This document shows positions 1 to 9,986 of a stretch of DNA of 64,000 nucleotides, piece by piece (the stretch's first letter is position 1; each line of letters starts with the position of its first letter). The position numbers were made by a program, and so were the translations under genes. The notes beneath the pieces were generated by a model. That model was given only the letters and a program-made list of their open reading frames with translations, had not been told where the DNA came from and did not search any database. The stretch is from Azolla caroliniana (Eukaryota > Polypodiophyta): positions 7,316,001 to 7,380,000 of the forward strand of contig JBHGNT010000010.1 in NCBI GenBank assembly GCA_043228905.1, in the 5' to 3' direction.

Positions 1-539
1 GTCACGCAATGTTTGGATAACAAAGCAAACATGTTTACCATGTTCTTCCAATTTATGACTCTAAACTAACATATCATCCAAGAAAACAACAACAAAATTT
101 CTAAGTTGTTCTTGGAATATGTCATTCATTTCTTGTTGAAATGTGGTTGGAGCATTGGTCAAAAACCAAAAGGCATGACCAAAAACTCATAATGGTCATA
201 ACACATACGAAATGTTAATTTAGGAATATCATCCTTATACGAATTTGATGGTATCCCATAGGGAGATCAAGTTTTGCAAAATATCAAGCTCCCTAGAGAT
301 GATCAATCAAGAAGTCTGTTGGGGCAGTGGATATGAATTCTTGATCATCACTTCAGTCAAGTGTTAGTAATTAATACACATACGCCATGTGCCATTTTTC
401 TTTTTTACCAAGAGAGCTTTTCACCCCATGGTGATTTAGTATATTCTATATGATTAGTATATGATCTATTTTTACATATTCCTTGAGTTTCTTAGACATC
501 TGATCCTCTTCAGATTGACTCAATCAATACGGAGCTATA
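1..539 (-). pseudogene. Ty3/gypsy reverse transcriptase fragment (element T, part 1)
   Basis: Read on the minus strand this encodes the fingers and palm of a Ty3/gypsy RT in broken frames. Recognisable blocks, in coding order, are an SQSEEDQMSK-like linker, ALLVKKKNGTWRMC, DLPMGYHQIR, DDIPKLTFRM, VMPFG-like with NAPTTFQQ, and FVVVFLDDML, the place of the catalytic Y/F-x-DD box. A one-base shift separates the YHQIR and DDIPK blocks and stops occur, so it cannot be translated. It runs off the left edge of the window. The same pol continues beyond the inserted LTR Q at about 1255. Gypsy RT is clear; the clade is not. Confidence 0.85.
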
Positions 540-1254
540 TGTTAGGAATATGTCCCTCCTATGGGAGGAGCCGACTGGTTGGACTGAGAGCCAATAGTCG
601 AAGACAAGGAGTAGCCGATTGGTTGGGTTGAGAATCGACAATTGATGTTATGGAGATTCTAATGAGTGAGTTAACATGAAGAGTCGACACCATAGTAAGT
701 GATCCAAGTCGAAGACATGACCATGACCGACTGGATGGTCGACGATGAGGCCGACTAGTCGGGCGGACTGGATAATCGACGCAAGTGTCGGCTAGTCGAT
801 CAATCGGCTGATTAACTGCCATTATTATCAGTATAATAATAGAAGTGAGAGTAGTAGGGACAACATTTGTAAATAGCCCATTAGTGTGTAAGTATAAATA
901 CACGCAGGGCAAAGCTTTAAGTAATATAGAGAAAACTGAATTGTGTAGAGTTTCTATAATGAGAGAGCTACAGAGAGAAGAGAGAGCGCGTGACAGTGAG
1001 AGCAGCACCATAGTTGTGTGAGCTTAGACGCCAAGAGCCCTGCATGGCTGATACACTCAGTATGAAGAGAGTGTTGTATACTGTCTCCTTTGTATTCTCC
1101 AGTGTATAGTGGATCTCTGTTCCTGTGGTTTTTCCCCATTTAGGGTTTCCACGTAAAAGTGTGTATTGTGTGCATTTGCTGTTTTCTGTTTCCGCGTTAT
1201 TGTTTATTGCACAATCAGTCTTCCTCATGAATCTTAGGGATCGAATCCCTTTAG
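540..1254 (+). mobile_element. LTR-like insertion Q (probable solo LTR) inside gypsy T
   Basis: A block starting TGTTAGGAATATG interrupts the gypsy T reading between its LIPG-type and APY-type motifs. It has LTR features: a TG start, a TATA-like AAGTATAAATAC near 890, and a transcribed-looking region with GTGGTTTTTCCCC near 1120. Its start resembles the start of the B-type LTRs (CCTCC-TATGGGAG core), so it is probably a related copia LTR in the opposite orientation. The right end is uncertain (about 1210-1254), no clean TSD was found and there is no coding region, so solo LTR is an inference. Confidence 0.55.
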
Positions 1255-1900
1255 TATTCTTATTGGTGCGACCCCAGGAATAAGTTCTATATGATGCTAA
1301 ATATCAAGTTTAGGAGGTAACCCATATGGAAGTTTCACTTGGAAAAATATCATGAAAATGGTTTAAGATTTCATTATAAACAAGATAAATGATCCATAAT
1401 ACAATTGATATTAAAAACTTGAATGTCCGGATCAAGTACACAATAAAATAAATCAATACAAGTGAACTCAATCGTTTAGTGTAAAATGGTTATAATTGAA
1501 GGAGATTGTTTTTTGACACATAGAATAAAATGGGTACAATTGTTTAGTGTAAACGTTATTGAATGATGAACCCAATCAATAGATAAAGAGGAGTTATTAT
1601 TAAAGAACTAGGGATAACCTAGCATTACATTGGTGGTATGAAGATTCGTTACATGGAAATCTACTTTCTCTACATAAATATTAATGCAAATTTCCAATGA
1701 ATGAATCACGATGTGGATGTATTGCACTTTTGCATCAACCAAATGCACCTTATAGGTGCAATCACTTACGGTGGGTTGACGTACCAATATCTGAACCAAA
1801 CAATCATTCACAACATATATGAGCTTCCCTAATCAAACAAGAATTGTACTTGAGATCCCCTTTATATTCTCCCCTTTATAGTATGTAGCTTTGCTTTTGT
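1255..1900 (-). pseudogene. Ty3/gypsy protease and pol linker (element T, part 2)
   Basis: Minus-strand continuation of gypsy T. Near 1273-1345 it reads ELPYGLPPKLDI-HHIELIPG, a highly typical gypsy linker just before RT. Near 1530-1640 it reads NVMLGYP followed by SLSIDWV, the end of the retropepsin domain. At about 1820-1850 a LFD-stop-GSS motif matches the D-S/T-G active site, with the second residue turned into a stop. Several frameshifts are present. Sequence up to about 2160 holds a weak CCHC-like relic and may be the gag end. It is an inactive copy. Confidence 0.75.
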
Positions 1901-2189
1901 TATCGTGCTCTTCGCGTTGGAGCTTTTTGATGTGAATATGGGGATGGCCACAACTAGCAAACAAACAGATATGAAAGCAACAAAGGAACAAGAAAACAAG
2001 TACAATGACACATAGCTTTGACATGGAAAACCATCAATGGGGAAAACCACAGGAGCCCATAGACTTCGAACAAAATCACAATAGAAGAGTGTATACAAGA
2101 ACACAAGGCTACAACCTTGTGCTGATCTTTGTCTATCTTAGTAGACAACCATTATAGTGAAGCAACAAAGAAGTCACAAAACACTAGAC
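1901..2189. other. Unassigned stretch between gypsy T and the B LTR
   Basis: No confident coding content. On the minus strand a segment reading roughly CGHPHIHIKK could be a decayed zinc knuckle of gypsy gag. A GTGGTTTTCCCC motif also occurs in the LTR-like blocks Q and R. It ends in AGACC at 2185-2189, which matches the five bases after the far B-type LTR at 28591-28595 and may therefore be the outer target duplication of element B. Confidence 0.3.
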
Positions 2190-2607
2190 CTGGTTATAGT
2201 GCAACTATCGATATGTAGTAATTGGACTCGAGCCTCGACACACTAGCAAGCTTGTTCAGCGTTGCACATAGTCCTTGCACTCACTTCTCTCCCTCCCATT
2301 GTGTGTTTATAACCTTGATCATACATGATCACAGATGATGTAATCTAGGGTTTATACATACATACATACATACATACATACATACATACATACATACATA
2401 CATACATACATACATACATAGATACATACATATGTATATATATATACAAATATGTATTTACACACTTGTCCCTAGCCAACTATAGCGGCTCTTGACTGGA
2501 TCAACTCCCAACCAATCACAACTGGCTCATAACCGACCCTTTGTACATATTAGTCAGATTCCCGGCTGGCTCCAATTCACATCAGCCTCTGCTCCCATAA
2601 GGAGGGA
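2190..2607 (-). mobile_element. 3' LTR of copia element B, main part
   Basis: Related to the LTR at 28172-28590: shared blocks include ATCTAGGGTTTATAC, TTTGTCCCTAG, CGGCTCTTG and CTCTGCTCCCATAAGGAGGG. In element orientation (minus) the LTR starts at 6420 as TGTTGCGAAATGTTGTCCC; element P was inserted within its first 20 bases, so the rest lies here. The join is supported by the P target duplication AGGGA on both sides. The far end at 2190 is inferred from TG plus the AGACC flank and is less sure than the P junction. Confidence 0.65.
2352..2432. repeat. (TACA)n microsatellite
   Basis: About 18 near-perfect TACA units followed by TATGTATATATATAC, inside the 3' LTR of element B. The other B-type LTR at 28390-28420 has only a short TA-rich run at this point, so the expansion is specific to this copy. 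Confidence 0.95.
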
Positions 2608-3295
2608 TGTTGGTCGGGTAGGAGGGCCAAAGGTATGAAAAGGGATAGAAGGCCAAGCACAAGTCAGAACCGAAATCGGGAAAAGAAAAACAGTGGAGCC
2701 AGCCTAGAGCCGAGTGGGGCAGGACTGTAATGTATGAAAATAAATGATTAGTAACATTTTATTTCACGTTCATGTAACAACCTGCTTCCTATAAATAGGA
2801 AGCATAGAGTCTTCTATAGGGGGTTGTGTGATAGGGAGGACTTGTGGACTATATTGTTAGAATGAGAGGCCACACAGAGAGGTGAGTTTTTCTAAGGGCG
2901 CAAAGAGTCATAATTGACAAATGATCGGTTTTCATTGTAATAGTTTTGTTTAAGTAATATAATTCTTTTCTTGTGGGGAGACTTTGTATCTTGATTCTTG
3001 ATCTCTAAAGTTTTGAAAGGTGTATCGACTATTACTGTGAAATTGTGTGCACGCATATGTTGTAGCCGATTCGATAGAATACCATACCTTGCGTCCCTTT
3101 CGGGCCTATAACGATCAGTCTGTATTCCCAATGTCGTCCGCAGAAAATGAGCGGGGTATCCTTAGTGTGAGATACCCAGGTAATCTTTGTGTAAAGTTAC
3201 TCGCTTCCTGAATCCGACTGAGTACAATGTCGGCGGATTGTCCCAAAAACATTCCCCTCCTTCCTACCACAATACCTTGATTCGGTTACTCGGGA
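2608..3295 (+). repeat. P left LTR, plus orientation
   Basis: Matches the right LTR (5677-6400) along its length: GGGTAGG, AAAGGGATAGAAGGCCAAGCACAAGTC, TCCTATAAATAGGAAGC (TATA box inside a short palindrome near 2793), TTCTTTTCTTGTGGGG and GATTCGGTT-CTCGGGA. It lacks about the last 40 bases present in the right LTR and runs straight into an inverted LTR. Confidence 0.85.
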
Positions 3296-3306
3296 ACACG
3301 CGGTCG

Positions 3307-3872
3307 GTTACTAACTCCCGAGTAACCGAATCAAGGTCTTGTGGTAGGAAGGAGGGGAAAGGTTTAGGGTCGTCCTGCTGACACTCTACTCAATCAGATT
3401 TGGGAAGTGGGTAACTTTACGCAAAGGTTACCTAGGTATCTAACATTGAAGATACCCTACTTGTCTACCCTGGATGACAGTTGGGAATACGAACCGATTG
3501 ATATAGCCCCGAAAGGGATGCAGGGTATGGTATTCTACTGAATCGGCTACAACAGATGCGTGCACACAATTTCACAGTAATAGTAGATACGCCTTAGAGA
3601 CCTTTACAGATCAAGATACACAGTTTCCCCTCAAGAAAAGAATTATATTAATTATACTGAACTATTACAATGAAAACCGAACTATTACAATGAAAACCGA
3701 TCGACTGTCGATTATGACTCTCTACACCCTCAGAAAAACTCACCTCTTTGCATGGCCTCTCGTTCTAGCAATATAATCCGCTAGCCCTTTCTATCACACA
3801 ACCCCCTATACAAGACTCCATGCTTGGTCTTCAATCCCTTTTCACACCTTTGGTTGTCTTGCCCGGCCAACA
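3307..3872 (-). repeat. P inverted LTR (minus orientation), internally deleted
   Basis: Reverse complement of the P LTR from about the CGGGAGTTA block back to the terminal TGTTGGCCGGG (complement at 3861-3872). It forms a near-perfect inverted repeat with 2608-3295 around a spacer of roughly 11 bases. Compared with the plus LTRs it lacks about 135 bases, including the TATA box, between two CCAAGCA/ACATGGAG-like short matches. It is followed by the internal 3' end in the same (minus) orientation, so it is a 3' LTR of an inverted copy. Confidence 0.85.
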
Positions 3873-3884
3873 CCTGACACGCCT

Positions 3885-3914
3885 GTGGGATAGTGCCTTG
3901 CACGTTGAATCCAC
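3885..3914 (-). other. Conserved hairpin upstream of 3' LTR, P inverted copy
   Basis: On the minus strand: outer arm GTGGAT, inner arms GTGC-AAG-GCAC, then ATCCCAC. Same position (12-13 bases from the LTR start) and near-same sequence as in the plus-sense P end and in C1 and C2. Confidence 0.6.
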
Positions 3915-3949
3915 AAAAATCACAAAAATCAATTACTTATTATTGCTCA

Positions 3950-5445
3950 TAAAAAAATGTGCATGATGCTCGGTTTTTGAGTCGAATAATCTACATCATT
4001 GTCATCCTCAGCCGGTTGTTCATTGTTTATTAGATGCTCTTCCTCGACCAATTGCTCCTTTGTTGTTGCCACTAGTTGACTTTCTTCAATTGGCCCTTGT
4101 CTGATTGTCGCCTCCAGCTCTACCTGCAGCTGGTTGCGTGCTTCCATCGATTCCTGATCGGGTTGTTGCCTTTGCTCTGTTTCGGCTTCCTTCTCTGCTT
4201 GGTCATCGGCTCCCTCTTCCTCAACTTCGATTTGCCCCTTGTGTGTCAATTCCTCTTCTTGTTCTTCCTTGGCTTCGCCTGTTTCTTCTACTTCTTTTCG
4301 GTTGTCGGGCTCAGCCTTGGCCTAGATTCTTTCCTTCTCATATTTCTCCAACTCGATGGTGAGTTTCATCTGCTCATCTTCGAATTCCGTGATTATTCTT
4401 CTGACTTCCACGTTGTGCGTCTACCAAGAGGGAGTAGAATCCGTCGGTTAGGTCTTTTGGGAGTAGTTTGATGCTATCTTCATCCATCTTATAGAAATCT
4501 CGACCCTCTTTTTGATGATTTTCTTGATCAGCTTGGAATATCTGTTATAGTTCGGCCGCTTGTGCCGACCACTCATTCCAGCCGCGATTTATTGCTTCGC
4601 CGATTTTCTGATCCAACATTTGCCGATGTCTCTCTAGTGTAGCCCTGATCTTGGCTTAACCCATTTTGGCATTTGACCGAAGCACCTGTGTCTCAACTTC
4701 CAATTGTCGCACTGTAGTTGCTGATGATTGTGTGTACTAGTTGTGTTGAGCTTCCATCCCTTTCATGCCAACTATCACCTCGAGCTGAGCCTCAAAGTGT
4801 TCTTTTTCGCACTCCCATTGGCGCTCGAACCTTCCATCAGTCTCCTCCAATTCTCGTTGGGATATTTCCAGATCATGCTGGTACATGGTGATGGTGTCGT
4901 GTCGTAACCGGTCATGAATTTAGAGGTCTAACAACAATTTGTGTTGTTTGTTGAAGTCGATTAGGAATTTATTGTGCTCTTTTTGTAGTTTTTGGAATTG
5001 CTCTTGTTCAACCCTTAGGTCTTGCGTGAGATCCTCTTTCTCGGCCTTTAGCACTCGGATCAAATTCCTCTTGCTTTTCCTTGATAATTTCCACCAACTC
5101 CTCTTTTTCTTGAATCGCTTGGTCAAATTCCTCTGTCTTCTCTTTAAGGGTCGTTTTGAGTTGTTGCTGGACTTCGATTTCATGAGTCTTTGGTTGTTGT
5201 AGTGCTTCTTGGAGTTGGTAGACTTCAGCTAAGGTCGCCTAATGGAATTGTTTGGCCTTTGCAGCAATCTCCGTCTGTGCTTCCAGTTCTTCCGAGAGGT
5301 TGTCGGGAGGGCAATGCTATGATTGTGAGGGGGTTTTCCCGGCTCACCGTATCCTTCGATATGCGTGATGCCTATCCCTCCTACAACTTTCTTGTTAACG
5401 TTGTGGCTGTGTCGATTACTATGGCCACCGTCTTTTTGGGTTCGA
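3950..5445 (-). pseudogene. Coiled-coil gag-like coding relic of element P
   Basis: In broken minus-strand frames it encodes a long protein rich in E, K, Q and L with heptad-like spacing: QLKTTLKEKTEEF, QAIQEKEELVEIIKE, EQEQFQKLQKEHNKF, then an acidic tail EEEHLINNEQPAEDDND and QKPSIMHIF. There is no zinc knuckle, protease or polymerase motif. Its place upstream of the 3' LTR suggests a gag-type structural protein or a captured host coiled-coil sequence. The final 60 or so residues are repeated in inverted orientation at 5446-5612. Several stops and shifts; function unknown. Confidence 0.5.
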
Positions 5446-5676
5446 TGACTAGACAAAGGCCAACTGAAAAAAGTCAAACAACGGCAACAACAGAGGAGCA
5501 AATGGCGGAGGAAGAGCAACTAATAAACAACGAACAACCGACAGAGGAAAACAACAATGTAGATGACTCGAGTCAAAAGCCGAGCATCTTGCATATTTTT
5601 GATGAGGAATAAGTAATTGATTTTTGTGATTTTTGTGGGTTTGACATGCAAGGCACTATCCCATAGGTGTACGAGG
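5446..5676 (+). repeat. Inverted duplicate of the P internal 3' end
   Basis: Encodes in plus sense RQRPTEKSQ, EEEQLINNEQPTEENNN and SQKPSILHIFDEE then a stop at 5610-5612, the same C-terminus as coded on the minus strand at 3950-4110. The non-coding GTAATTGATTTTTGTGATTT that follows and the hairpin are also shared. So both flanks of the P internal region end in the same 3' terminal sequence, facing outward. Confidence 0.8.
5635..5664 (+). other. Conserved hairpin upstream of 3' LTR, P plus copy
   Basis: GTGGGT arm, ATGC-AAG-GCAC inner stem-loop and ATCCCAT arm, ending 12 bases before the LTR. Compare 9447-9476 and 21593-21622. Confidence 0.6.
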
Positions 5677-6400
5677 TGTTGGTTGGGTAGGGCGGCCAAA
5701 GGTGTGAAAAGGGATAGAAGGCCAAGCACAAGTCAAAACCAAAATTGGGAAAAGACAAACAATGGAGCTGGCCGAGAGCTGAGAGGGACAGAACTGTAAC
5801 GTATGAAAATAAATTATTAGTAACATTTTATTTCACGTTCTTGTAACTGACCATGCTTCCTATAAATAGGAAACATGGAGTCTTGTATAGGGGGATGTGT
5901 GATAGAGAGGGCTAGCGGATTGTATTGTTAGAAAGAGAGGTCATATAGAGAGCCGAGTTTTGCTGAGGGGGCAAAGAGTTATAATTGACAGTTGATTTGT
6001 TTTCATTGTAATAGTTCTGTATAAGAAATATAATTCTTTTCTTGTGGGGAAACTCTATATCTTGATCTGTAAAGTTCTCTAAGATGTATCGATTATTACC
6101 GTGAAATCGTGTGTATGCATATGTTGTATTCGATTCGATACAATACCATACCTTGCGTCCCTTTCAGGCCTATCGCGATTGGTCTGTATTCCCGAGTGTC
6201 ATCGGGGGTAGACGAGTGGGGTATCCTCGGTGTGAGAAACCTAGGTAACATTCGTGTAAAGTTACCCGCTTCCCAAATCCGACTAAGTACAATGTCAGGA
6301 GGACGACCCAAAACCTTTCCCCTCCTTCCTACCACAAGACCTTGATTCGGTTTCTCGGGAGTTAGTAATTGATTGTGTATTCCTGCACAGGGGAGTAACA
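5677..6400 (+). repeat. P right LTR, plus orientation
   Basis: Complete 724-base LTR, TGTTGGTTGG to GGGAGTAACA. TATA box TATAAATAGG at 5861-5870. Right flank AGGGA equals the left flank of P, marking the insertion. This is the reference copy for the two other LTRs of P. Confidence 0.85.
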
Positions 6401-6438
6401 AGGGACAACATTTCGCAACAAACTCCCCCTTCATTCCT
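6401..6438 (-). mobile_element. Start of B 3' LTR and its polypurine tract
   Basis: In minus orientation: a run GAAGGGGGAG (complement of 6423-6432) directly precedes TGTTGCGAAATGTTGTCCC (complement of 6402-6420), which is the first part of the B LTR left outside element P. It follows the end of the copia RNase H coding region, as expected for a copia 3' end. Confidence 0.75.
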
Positions 6439-6439
6439 A

Positions 6440-6773
6440 TATGGGAGAGTAAACCAATCCTACCTTTAGTCGGCATGCTTTCAGCTTGTCCATGGACAAT
6501 GCCTTCGTCAGCATGTCCGATCCATTATCATCTATAGGAATCTTTACAAGAGCAAATTCCTTATCTTCCACTCTCTCTTGTAACTAGTGATATCTCTGTT
6601 GGATATGTTTTGTCTGAGAGTGGTAGGCAACATTCTTAGCAAGGTGGATGGCACTTTGATTATCAAAATGCAGTAGGAAATGATCGTGCTTCATTCCTAG
6701 CTCACTAATGAGGTCCCTCATCCATAGAATATCCTTGCCGGCTTCTATAGCAGCCATGTACGCAGCTTCAATG
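6440..6773 (-). pseudogene. Copia RNase H C-terminus (element B, part 1)
   Basis: Minus-strand reading gives AAYMAAIEAGKDILWMRDL, KHDHFLLHFDNQSAIHLAKN, AYHSQTKHI, VEDKEFALVKI and DMLTKALSMDKLKACR, the C-terminal copia RNase H and its terminal extension. The coding region is cut at 6773 by element C1 and resumes at 9992. TSD base set CAATG lies at 6769-6773. A full gag-pol frame does not remain. Confidence 0.9.
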
Positions 6774-7283
6774 TGTTACCCCGTACGAGATGTACGGAGT
6801 GTCAGTGTGATGAGCGAGGGTCGAATGTTATCATGATGTTGTTGTGTATGTGTAGGGGACATAAATGTAATTGTGAGTCTATACGTATGTGAACACATGC
6901 ACACGTGTGTGCATGTGGATGGATACGAGGAGGTGTGAGTGAGTGTCTAGTATGAATGCTCAAGGGGGCTTACACCCCTATGTATCTACCCCCTCTTGTA
7001 CTATTTAACCCCTTATGGGGAATGAATGAAATATGAATGAACATTTCTCTCTCTCTCTCTCAATCTCTCTCTTGTCATCTCTCTCTTCTATCTCCCCTTA
7101 CGTTGAACCCCCTTGGGAGGGGGGTGGAGCCAATCTAGGCACCACCCCCCACCCCGCAATGCTTCTCAATGCACATGATCTCTCTCGCCATCAATCCCAT
7201 ACTCTCCATCATCATCATAACCACCATGTCTATCTTTATCATGATTATCATCGTCCTTAACCCTAACTCTAAAACCTACAACA
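6774..7283 (+). repeat. C1 5' LTR
   Basis: Starts TGTTACCCCG, ends CCTACAACA. It holds TACTATTTAACC as the best TATA-like site near 7000, a (CT)n run at 7049-7062 and a CT/CA-rich R-U5. Just after it is CCTTTTGGCGACCAC, the likely primer-binding zone; it is not the initiator-Met type site seen in the copia elements here. Confidence 0.92.
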
Positions 7284-9491
7284 CCTTTTGGCGACCACAA
7301 CGGCGGACCCCCTTTGATGAAGAAGTCCAAGAAGAGAACGTGGCAGCATGATGTGGGAGAAATGACAGAAACATGCAAATGACGGCGACGATGTTCAATG
7401 TATGTGCAAGCGAAGAAATGGAAACGATGACGTTTGTGTACGAGTGCAAGAAATGATGATGCGATGGAGGAATGCATGAATGGCAACAATGGTTGTGCGA
7501 GGTTGCGATTAGTGTCAATGTGCGGGTTTCCGATGCGGTTAGCGACAATGTGTGTGTTTTTGAAAGCGTGGTGCAAGATGCACGGCTGTACAAACTGCGA
7601 TGCAGTGGGAACCGGTGCCAGCACGACCGGAACGAGAAGCCCACCAGGAGACTGCGGAGAAAGTCGCAGTGTGTGGAGCGGAGACCGGTAGGATGTGCTG
7701 AGAATGCACGAGAGGTGGTTCTAAAAGAAGCAACACAGAGAGAGTCGGAACCGGAATCGGAACCAGAACCGGAGCCGGTTAACACTGAAGGGTCGAAGAA
7801 GACCCAGACATTGACCAACAAAGAAACCAACAACGCAGACCAAACATCTACGACCAAAGAAACCAACAACGCCAGAAAGAGACGATCGGATGCACCAGAC
7901 AAAGACAGACAAAGACGACGAAAAGAGACTACTCAAACAGACAGAAAGAATGGAACAACGAAGGAGAAACACGACTAGAACAAATGCTAAGAACCAGTAC
8001 AACAAAAACAGGACCACATGTGCCCTCTAGGTCATCGTCATCAACTGGGAAAGCAGAAAAAAAAAAAAAAAAGAAGCAACTGCGACCGGAGCGGCAGCCG
8101 ACCAAAATGGCCAGATATGGGAGCAGCCGGACAACATTCAAACTGACTACCGGAAAACCGGCCGGAACAGACCAGAAGACGACGGACGGTGCCGGACTAC
8201 GACAAACCAACAGAGGAACGAAGGCCGGATGGCCACCGTATGGGAGCGGTTGAAGCACGGCGGAAGAGCGACCGGTATGGCGGCCAGAATGCGGGACAAA
8301 TGGCCGAACGACGACGACGCTATACGGCAGAGGCCGGACAGTGGCGGCGAATGGCAACCCGAAACCCTACACAACAGTCAAAGAGTGGCCGAATGGTATC
8401 GGAATCGAGGCAGGCGGACCGGACAGGCCAGACAAAAGCACGAGGTCGGACAGTGGCCAAGACAGAGAGGGAAAGGGCCGGACACTTCGGAAAGCCGAGG
8501 CCAAACCACAAGGCAAAGAGATAAAGATGGAGACGACAACGAAGCTGGGGACAAAAAATGATTGAAATGGACAGGCAACAGAAACAAATGACGGCCAGAG
8601 CGAATGATGGAAACGACCGGAATGATGGACGGCGACAGATCGTCGACCAGAGTGAAGAAGGCCGGACAAATGACCAAAAACAGCCGGGAAGAACGGACTA
8701 GCCGGACATCAGCACCGGAGCGGCCGGATGAAGCAGCAGCAGGCAGAAGGACCGGACAGAGACGGACAACCAGAACCGGCCAACGGAAACGACGACGACA
8801 GCAGTAGAGGGAGATGACATGCAAGCAAAGGGAGAGTGAAGGTTGCGTTTCCTCCCTACCCCAAAACGCCAAACAGAACAAGGAAGAAGTGGAAGAAACA
8901 AAGATAGAAGAAGAAAGAGAGAGGAGGAAACGAAAGACAGGAAGAGGAGAAGAAGTAACGGTTAACACCAAGAAAGAGGAAGATGAAACAGAAAAGAGGG
9001 AGGGAAAAAGATAACCATACGGAGCATCCTCGGATTTTGGAAACTGAGGACATCCTAGAAATTTCGAAAAACAAACCTAAGGGCACTATTGGAATTCTAG
9101 ATACATGAGGGTATCAAACATAATTGTAAAAACCTGAGGGTATATAAGAAAATTTTAAAAATCAAAGGGCACCTATGAAATTTTTAAATCTCATCCACCT
9201 AAAGAAATGGACGTGATCGACCACGACAACTCACAAAATCAACAAAGAATAACATACATACACACAATATTTTTAAGGACCCGAAAGAGGATACCAAAGT
9301 TCGTAAGACGACAGAATGAGAATGTTCGTGTCGCGGAAAATTTGCTGACCAACAAAGATGGTCGAGTCAAGCACTCCGATCGAGGGAGTCGATCGTTGAA
9401 AGGACCGATGGAAGTTCCGGTCGAAGAAATATCATCATCAAGGCATGTGGGATCGACGTGCAAGGCACTCTCCCACGGGCGTGCCATATTG
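7284..9491. other. C1 internal region without recognisable coding
   Basis: The longest plus frame here, 7472-7978, gives a low-complexity protein (ESEPESEPEPEP, KRRSDAPDKDRQRRRK) with no known domain, and it is not kept in C2. Purine-rich repeats of CCGGACA and GACCGGA types dominate 8080-8790, and a GAAGAAG-rich block lies at 8880-9010. The last 150 bases are well conserved with C2, which suggests a cis-acting role rather than coding. Confidence 0.6.
9447..9476 (+). other. Conserved hairpin upstream of C1 3' LTR
   Basis: GTGGGA and TCCCAC pair as outer arms; GTGC-AAG-GCAC forms an inner stem-loop. It lies 15 bases before the 3' LTR, the same site as in P and C2. Confidence 0.65.
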
Positions 9492-9986
9492 TGTTACCCC
9501 GTACGAGATGTACGGAGTGTCAGTGTGATAAGCGAGGGTCGAATGTTATCATGATGTTGTTGTGTATGTGTAGGGGACATAAATGTAATTGTGAGTCTAT
9601 ACGTATGTGAACACATGCACACGTGTGTGCATGTGGATGGATACGAGGAGGTGTGAGTGAGTGTCTAGTATGAATGCTCAAGGGGGCTTACACCCCTATG
9701 TATCTACCCCCTCTTGTACTATTTAACCCCTTATGGGGAATGAATGAAATATGAATGAACATTTCTCTCTCTCTCTTTCAATCTCTCTCTTGTCATCTCT
9801 CTCTTCTATCTCCCCTTAGGAGGGGGGTGGAGCCAATCTAGGCACCACCCCCCACCCCGCAATGCTTCTCAATGCACATGATCTCTCTCGCCATCAATCC
9901 CATACTCTCCATCATCATCATAACCACCATGTCTATCTTTATCATGATTATCATCGTCCTTAACCCTAACTCTAAAACCTACAACA
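9492..9986 (+). repeat. C1 3' LTR
   Basis: Same as the 5' LTR apart from the 15-base deletion after CTCCCCTTA and very few substitutions. Followed by target duplication CAATG. Confidence 0.92.

Larger units (their letters stand above)
2608..6400 (+). mobile_element. Non-autonomous LTR element P, rearranged, TSD AGGGA
   Basis: The outer ends are TGTTGGTCGG and GGGAGTAACA, and the five bases AGGGA flank both sides (2603-2607 and 6401-6405), so this whole block integrated, or was fixed, as one unit in the LTR of B. Order inside: LTR in plus sense (2608-3295), LTR in minus sense (3307-3872), internal sequence in minus sense (3873-5445), a short internal 3' end in plus sense (5446-5676), LTR in plus sense (5677-6400). 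No protease, RT or integrase is visible, so movement must have relied on another element. LTR copies differ at many positions, so it is not recent. Confidence 0.85.
6774..9986 (+). mobile_element. Complete non-autonomous LTR element C1, TSD CAATG
   Basis: LTRs 6774-7283 (510 bp) and 9492-9986 (495 bp) both read TGTTACCCCGTACGAGATG to ACCTACAACA; the 3' LTR lacks 15 bases after CTCCCCTTA. Target duplications CAATG are at 6769-6773 and 9987-9991, splitting the RNase H of B cleanly. The 2.2 kb interior has no gag, protease, RT or integrase. It is purine-rich on the plus strand with many scattered CCGGA/GCCGGAC motifs. This fits a large non-autonomous LTR element (LARD-type). The near-identical LTRs suggest a fairly young insertion. 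Confidence 0.93.

Noticed and set aside
2608-3872. Long inverted repeat read as a foldback DNA transposon
   Set aside because: The arms are clearly LTRs: they match the third LTR copy at 5677-6400, with TG/CA ends and a 5-bp TSD around the whole element.
7472-8017. Overlapping open frames in C1 suggesting a gene
   Set aside because: Low-complexity, purine-biased sequence open in several frames, not conserved in C2.
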